The notes under the pieces: generated by a model
What the model was told of the DNA's origin: nothing
What the model saw: the letters and a program-made list of their open reading frames with translations, nothing else
The model's database searches: none
Shown here: positions 4,160-8,071 of the stretch, piece after piece
How positions within the stretch are numbered: the stretch's first letter is position 1
Layout: each line of letters starts with the position of its first letter
Assembly: GCA_031258505.1 (NCBI GenBank)
Contig: JAIRMT010000190.1
Location: 1-8,071, forward strand
Origin: Treponema sp.
GTDB lineage: Bacteria > Spirochaetota > Spirochaetia > Treponematales > Breznakiellaceae
Length of the DNA stretch: 8,071 nt
Direction: 5' to 3'
Translations under genes and position numbers: made by a program

Positions 4160-5908
4160 TTACCCGTGCTGGGCAGATACCAGTATCAGGCAGAGAATGA
4201 ATAAGCAGACAAGTCCAACGCCAAACACGATGATAGCGGTGGAAAAGCTAAAGGTAATGACTGACGTGATGCTTAAAATGTTAAGCATCTTACGAAAACA
4301 AAACACCAAACCATCGAAGACCGGCGGCAATATAAACAGCATGGGGATGCCCAGGTATTTGGGACGTACCAATGAACGGAAACGCCAGCCAACAATAATG
4401 GCAAGCATCACCAGAGACAGTATGGCGAGGGGTTCACTTAGACGGTAGATAAGTTCAGCCTCAAATACTTTGGTAATATAGCCATAGTCCCCAAAGCGGC
4501 CTGAGGCGGTGAAGAGATCTTCTATCGAAAGTACGTCAAGGCCACGCCGGAGTCTTGAAAGAAGGAGAAAATCGTCATAACTCACATTCAGTATGAGGTC
4601 CGCATTGGTGATGGATGGGCGCTCCTCACCGCTCCAGATCGGATCAAGACTGGCTTCCTCCTTTTCCCGCGAAAGTGCGCGGAGCATGATGAGGAGCTTT
4701 TCGGTTTCGTCAAGGCGAATAGGCAATATCTTGACATAGGGCGTTGTGAGATCATAACGCAATGTACCATCGGCGGAGAACGCCATAAGTTCAAAGCCGA
4801 TACCGTAGGAAACATCCGGCATGGTGGACAGAGAGAAAACACGCAGAACTGCGCGTCCGCCATTGTCAATGGGCAGAGAAAAGAGCGTCCCTGAGAGCAT
4901 TTCACCCACACGCTCATCAACTTCATCAACAAAAAACGAACTTTTCCGAGCGCCCTCTTCGCTTAAGGCAAGAAAGTTAGCCACGTCAGGGTCAGATGGA
5001 AGCCGGGGGGCAATGGCCTTAAAAGTGTAGTAGGCGCGAATCCAGTCCCCAGCTATAACTGCCTCATAACCCTCCCGTTTCTGGTGGTACAGATAGTATG
5101 CCTCCTTTTCCTGTGCGGAAAGGGTGAAGGCGTCCAGCGCGTTCCACGCAAGGGCGGCCAGCCGCTGCGCCTGCGCTGACTCGACACTGCCCTGACGTGC
5201 GAGACGGCCTGCAAGTGTGGCGAGCCAGTGGGAGTCGTAGTAACGTTCCTCGCTAAACGCCGTATCCGCCATGACAAGGGCATCAGTCGCATTTACCGGG
5301 CCCTGGCCGAGTGGGTGGCGAGACTGCGAAACCGTTTCATCGGCGGCGTTGGGTTCATCACGAAGCGAGGAACTGAGACGCCAGCTGTCCAAGCCAAATT
5401 CGATCTGCTCCCGCAAAGACTCGTTTTCAGGATTTTCCGGCCATATCGAATCGCATACACGCATAAACTGATACGCATCAGGCCATTGCCCCTGGTCCGC
5501 GTACCTCACGGCGCTGGCTTTGGATTGCGTATAAAGCTCTCCCCGAAACTGCAATGTGGAGACGAAATCGTGGGCAAGGGGCGCGGCAAGAAGAAAGAGC
5601 AGCGTATACACCAGCGTCGCTACAATGCCTATGATGATCGGGGTCTTGAGGTAGTCCAGAAGCCCAGATGAAAAACGCTTGAACTTTTCCTGCGGGTTTT
5701 CCTGTAAGCCAAATAGGATCACAAGACCGGAAAGAACCAGCGCTGGAAAGAAATAAAAACAGTTAAGAAACCCGCCCACAAAACGCCACTGGGTAGAGTA
5801 GATGGGAAGCGGCACTGCATCCGTAGGTACAAAAAACCGGAATACCATGATCAGTAGACAGGAGGCAAACACATAAACAGAAAAGATAAACGGTTTAGTA
5901 ATCTTCAT
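4160..5908 (-). CDS. Integral membrane protein with a large extracytoplasmic domain, 582 residues
   Basis: I do not recognise a named family. Three hydrophobic helices at about 7-27, 46-67 and 90-112 are followed by about 380 polar residues, then further helices at about 491-509, 518-538 and 545-577. The soluble part begins with helical, TPR-like stretches (for example 130-175 and 275-320, with YADQGQWPDAYQFMRVCD and AGDWIRAYYTFKAIAP) and continues with a strand-rich region at about 340-460. This gives a three-helix, large domain, three-helix layout. ATG at 5908 is chosen because AGAGGTGG lies upstream; a longer frame exists from 5965. The start overlaps the end of the preceding gene by 14 bp, which implies translational coupling and probably a joint product. 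It could be a scaffold or sensor for envelope stress. Confidence 0.85.
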   Translation of the reverse strand: MKITKPFIFSVYVFASCLLIMVFRFFVPTDAVPLPIYSTQWRFVGGFLNCFYFFPALVLSGLVILFGLQENPQEKFKRFSSGLLDYLKTPIIIGIVATLVYTLLFLLAAPLAHDFVSTLQFRGELYTQSKASAVRYADQGQWPDAYQFMRVCDSIWPENPENESLREQIEFGLDSWRLSSSLRDEPNAADETVSQSRHPLGQGPVNATDALVMADTAFSEERYYDSHWLATLAGRLARQGSVESAQAQRLAALAWNALDAFTLSAQEKEAYYLYHQKREGYEAVIAGDWIRAYYTFKAIAPRLPSDPDVANFLALSEEGARKSSFFVDEVDERVGEMLSGTLFSLPIDNGGRAVLRVFSLSTMPDVSYGIGFELMAFSADGTLRYDLTTPYVKILPIRLDETEKLLIMLRALSREKEEASLDPIWSGEERPSITNADLILNVSYDDFLLLSRLRRGLDVLSIEDLFTASGRFGDYGYITKVFEAELIYRLSEPLAILSLVMLAIIVGWRFRSLVRPKYLGIPMLFILPPVFDGLVFCFRKMLNILSITSVITFSFSTAIIVFGVGLVCLFILCLILVSAQHG

Positions 5909-6815
5909 TGACAGTCCACCTCTTTTTGATAGAAGAATTCCCAAAGCTAAGTAAAAGAAACACAAACCCCAGTATACATAAAGCCAGTGGAACTACCAGA
6001 AACATGGGGAAAGCCTCCCCGCTTATGGCGTTTATAAACGTCCGCACCTGCTCCGAATCAAGCAGAACCTCTATCTCTAGTACGCCCCAGAACAGGAGAG
6101 CGCCCAAAAACAGGTTTGCCAGCGGCCATGAACTCGCGTCAAACACGAAGCGCAGGGTACTCAGGCAAAACACCAGCGCGAGTATATACAGAACAAACGA
6201 TAAAAAACTTTCCCGTAAACGCGCGCCGCATTGCTCGCCAGCGCGCGTGAACTTATCCAAAATCGTTTCCATAAAATACACAGAATCATTTCTGAAGAAG
6301 ACTGAGGGAACACCAAGCTCCACCTGCGTGTCCTCATACCTAAGGGGCGAGTTCGGCGGGGCAATCACCCGCATACCTGGCAAATCAGGGTCTTGCAGGA
6401 GCACTTGAGACTGGTCGCCATCCACCGTGATAAGGCCCGCTCCTCCCAGATGCTGGGACATTTCGGTAGGCCAGGGCGATCCTCTCTGGATCACGCTGAG
6501 TGTCAGTGAAAAAAGCCCGATCCAGAGCAGGGATAAAACCATCACTGAGTATATGGAAGGAAAAACAGGAAACTTATACCGCGCGCAGTAGCTCAATCCA
6601 AACAGCATAGTGATGTAGATACTTAGCAACAGAGAACGCCAGCCAGCAGTAAGCAAGGAGTCGATCTTAGCTTCCTGCTGGGTAAACGAAAGCATACGCG
6701 CCAGCTCAATGCGGATCGAAAGAAAGTGCGCGAAGGTCAACACCACAAACGCGATGATAAACCAGAGACAGACAAAGCGGATCAATCTAACGGGAACAGG
6801 TAGTTTCTGGTTCAC
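5895..6815 (-). CDS. Integral membrane protein, 306 residues, six predicted helices
   Basis: No family is recognised. Hydrophobic segments lie at about 10-32, 60-77, 87-109, 204-222, 230-252 and 269-291. A polar domain of about 95 residues between helices three and four (GAGLITVDGDQ to RAGEQCGARL) is predicted outside the cytoplasm. The GTG start at 6815 has GAGG four bases upstream and lies 16 bp after the pspA stop. Its 3' end overlaps the next membrane-protein gene by 14 bp. The two neighbours share the same three-plus-three helix plan with domains of different size, so they may form a heteromeric complex. The plan recalls LptF/LptG in outline, but I see no sequence likeness to them. A membrane partner of PspA, in place of PspB and PspC, is a reasonable inference. 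Confidence 0.85.
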   Translation of the reverse strand: MNQKLPVPVRLIRFVCLWFIIAFVVLTFAHFLSIRIELARMLSFTQQEAKIDSLLTAGWRSLLLSIYITMLFGLSYCARYKFPVFPSIYSVMVLSLLWIGLFSLTLSVIQRGSPWPTEMSQHLGGAGLITVDGDQSQVLLQDPDLPGMRVIAPPNSPLRYEDTQVELGVPSVFFRNDSVYFMETILDKFTRAGEQCGARLRESFLSFVLYILALVFCLSTLRFVFDASSWPLANLFLGALLFWGVLEIEVLLDSEQVRTFINAISGEAFPMFLVVPLALCILGFVFLLLSFGNSSIKKRWTVNEDY

Positions 6816-6831
6816 AACGCCTCACAAGCCT

Positions 6832-7524
6832 TTAGGATTTATCCGGCAAAGCCTTCATCTTTTCCTTGAGTTCCATAAGCATGAGATCAGCCGAAGAGTC
6901 GGAATGTTCCAGTTCCGCGAAACGTTTATCCAGACTCGCGTTTGCGGACAGGTTCTCAAGCTCTTGGGAAGCGTCAGCTTCAGCCTCCATCTGGTCTACC
7001 TTTGCCGCCATCCGGTCAAAGGCGTCAAACGCGCTCCGGTTGCCAGCTACGCTTGAGATGGTACTCTGTATCTTCTGTTGAGCTTCGGCGCGTTTGGCGC
7101 GCGCCACGAGCAGGTTTTTCTTACGCTGGGCTTCCTCAATCTTGTTCTGCAGTTCCTTCAGCGATTCCTTGAGCTTGTCAACCGAAGCTTTCTGGGCTTC
7201 CCACTGCTTCCGGTACTCGGCGTAAGCACCATCATACTCTTTCTTCCGCAGGAGCGCTTCTTTGGCTAGGTCGTCCTTGCCAGCCTGAACCGCAAGCATA
7301 GCCTTCCGTTCCCACTCCTGAGCCTGAGCGCGCTGGTTCTCAACTTCCCGTTCCAGCTTCTTCTCGTCGGCAATAGCCATAGCCACTGCTTTCTTTGATT
7401 CAATCAACTGCTCACTCATTTCAATGAGGAGCTGATTCAGCATCTTTTCCGGCTTCTCTGCCTTACTTATCATGTCATTCACGTTTGACGAAATGAGCGT
7501 TTTCAATCTTGAAAAAAGTCCCAT
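6832..7524 (-). CDS. pspA: PspA/IM30 family membrane-maintenance protein
   Basis: PspA/IM30 proteins are bacterial ESCRT-III relatives that assemble on the inner face of the cytoplasmic membrane to protect it under stress. This 230-residue protein has the normal length and layout. It has a short amphipathic N-terminal helix (MGLFSRLKTLISSNVNDMI, residues 1-19), the conserved EKPEKMLNQLLIEM segment, then long charged coiled-coil helices from about 28 to 155 and a final helical part. A conserved-type KKEYDGAYAEYRKQWE stretch is at 94-109. ATG at 7524 has GAGGAG about 7 nt upstream. It follows the YbjN-like gene by 11 bp and precedes two membrane-protein genes. No PspF-type regulator or PspB/PspC is in the window. 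The family call is firm; assignment to PspA proper rather than another IM30 subgroup is less so. Confidence 0.95.
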   Translation of the reverse strand: MGLFSRLKTLISSNVNDMISKAEKPEKMLNQLLIEMSEQLIESKKAVAMAIADEKKLEREVENQRAQAQEWERKAMLAVQAGKDDLAKEALLRKKEYDGAYAEYRKQWEAQKASVDKLKESLKELQNKIEEAQRKKNLLVARAKRAEAQQKIQSTISSVAGNRSAFDAFDRMAAKVDQMEAEADASQELENLSANASLDKRFAELEHSDSSADLMLMELKEKMKALPDKS

Positions 7525-7535
7525 TATTATCTCCT

Positions 7536-7916
7536 CTACTGGGTTCGATAGCTTGAAAGAATCGGGTAATGCTGGGATAGGGCAAGGCTGAAAGCGTCTA
7601 GCGTTGCCCTGAATTCCAGATAATCCATAGTATCATATTCAAGCGTGTCGATTAAAACAACCTGTTCGCCCTCAAGGGCGTAGGCGCCATGAACCACATC
7701 AGAAGCGTTCAACTCAAGGAGCTTAGTAAAAAATTCAAGCCGCTTCTCGGTAGGCGCTTCCATCACGAGCGCCCGAACTATCACCAGTGGTTCCGTGTAC
7801 ATGACCGCGATCCCTTCGAGAGCGTGTTCCGCGTCGTCAATGAACCAGAGGTTCTTCTCTACCTCACGATAACTCAACATGAGATCGATGAGATACTGTT
7901 CAATCTTGTTTTCCAT
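7536..7916 (-). CDS. YbjN/CesT-like small protein, possible PspA partner or chaperone
   Basis: This is a soluble 126-residue protein with alternating helix and strand. It begins with the helix MENKIEQYLIDLMLSYREVE, then the strand NLWFIDDA, the strands GIAVMYTEPLVIVRALVME, the helix LEFFTKLLELNASDVVHGAY, the strands ALEGEQVVLIDTLE, and a final helix DYLEFRATLDAFSLALSQHYP. This pattern and the LLELN...HGAY...DTLE signature fit YbjN-domain proteins, which share the type III secretion chaperone (CesT/Tir chaperone) fold. The ATG at 7916 is preferred over the GTG at 7961 because GGCAGGT lies just upstream and the earlier start would overlap the preceding gene. It lies 11 bp before pspA, so it probably works with PspA, perhaps as a chaperone. 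That role is inference. Confidence 0.85.
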   Translation of the reverse strand: MENKIEQYLIDLMLSYREVEKNLWFIDDAEHALEGIAVMYTEPLVIVRALVMEAPTEKRLEFFTKLLELNASDVVHGAYALEGEQVVLIDTLEYDTMDYLEFRATLDAFSLALSQHYPILSSYRTQ

Positions 7917-7936
7917 TAATACCTGCCTTAAAGTTT

Positions 7937-8071
7937 TTATTCCAGGGACGCTAGTCCCCACTGATCAAGCGTTATGACTACCTCGGCTTTATATGTTAAA
8001 TCGGCCAAATGAAACCAAGTCTTGAGATACATATTGAGCGCCTCTGTTAGCGCAAAAAAATTCACCACGGA
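7937..8071 (-). CDS. C-terminal end of an unknown protein (5' end outside window)
   Basis: On the minus strand a frame is open from the window edge to TAA at 7939-7937, giving 44 residues that include NFFALTEALNMYLKTWFHLA and end EVVITLDQWGLASLE. The mix of residues looks like real coding sequence, and it lies 20 bp before the YbjN-like gene, the spacing seen throughout this operon. I cannot name the family from this tail. It is probably the next upstream member of the pspA operon, whose promoter would then lie outside the window. Confidence 0.6.
   Translation of the reverse strand, partial: SVVNFFALTEALNMYLKTWFHLADLTYKAEVVITLDQWGLASLE

Overview
The window looks like spirochaete DNA, most likely a Treponema with near-even base composition, such as the termite-gut species. 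This is inferred from the mix of genes, not from a marker gene. The clues are a C-terminal tail of an Rpn/PD-(D/E)XK nuclease-transposase protein, a large beta-barrel outer-membrane protein, a YbjN-like protein next to PspA, and a long poly-G tract of the kind spirochaetes use to vary surface proteins. Apart from the Rpn fragment at the left edge, every gene I accept is on the minus strand.

Left part (1-2371): the 3' end of a plus-strand Rpn-type gene converges on a minus-strand gene for a 549-residue beta-barrel protein. Two stem-loops lie between them, one with a T-run that fits a terminator for the barrel gene. The barrel protein carries an alanine-rich helical insertion of about 110 residues. 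Just upstream is a tiny lipoprotein reading frame that may be frameshifted.

Middle (2372-3063): a regulatory region with no conventional gene. It holds a strong-looking minus-strand promoter (TTGACA, 17 bp, TATACT), a good ribosome binding site with an ATG, then 19 consecutive G:C pairs. In the length seen here the small frame stops at the tract. Loss of one base pair would join it to a frame that stays open to 17 bp before the barrel gene. The same tract could instead be the spacer of a second promoter (TTTACC, 17 C, TATAGC). Both readings point to phase-variable expression of the surface-protein operon, and this is the most interesting part of the window.

Right part (2933-8071): a tightly packed minus-strand operon. 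In transcription order it has the 3' end of an unknown gene, a YbjN/CesT-like gene, pspA, two genes for membrane proteins that each have three helices, an extracytoplasmic domain and three more helices, and a serine hydrolase of the beta-lactamase/esterase fold. A stem-loop with a T-run lies about 100 bp beyond the last stop. Gaps are 20, 11, 16, -14 and 13 bp. Because PspA is an envelope-maintenance protein, the whole cluster may serve inner-membrane or envelope stress, without PspB, PspC or PspF in view.
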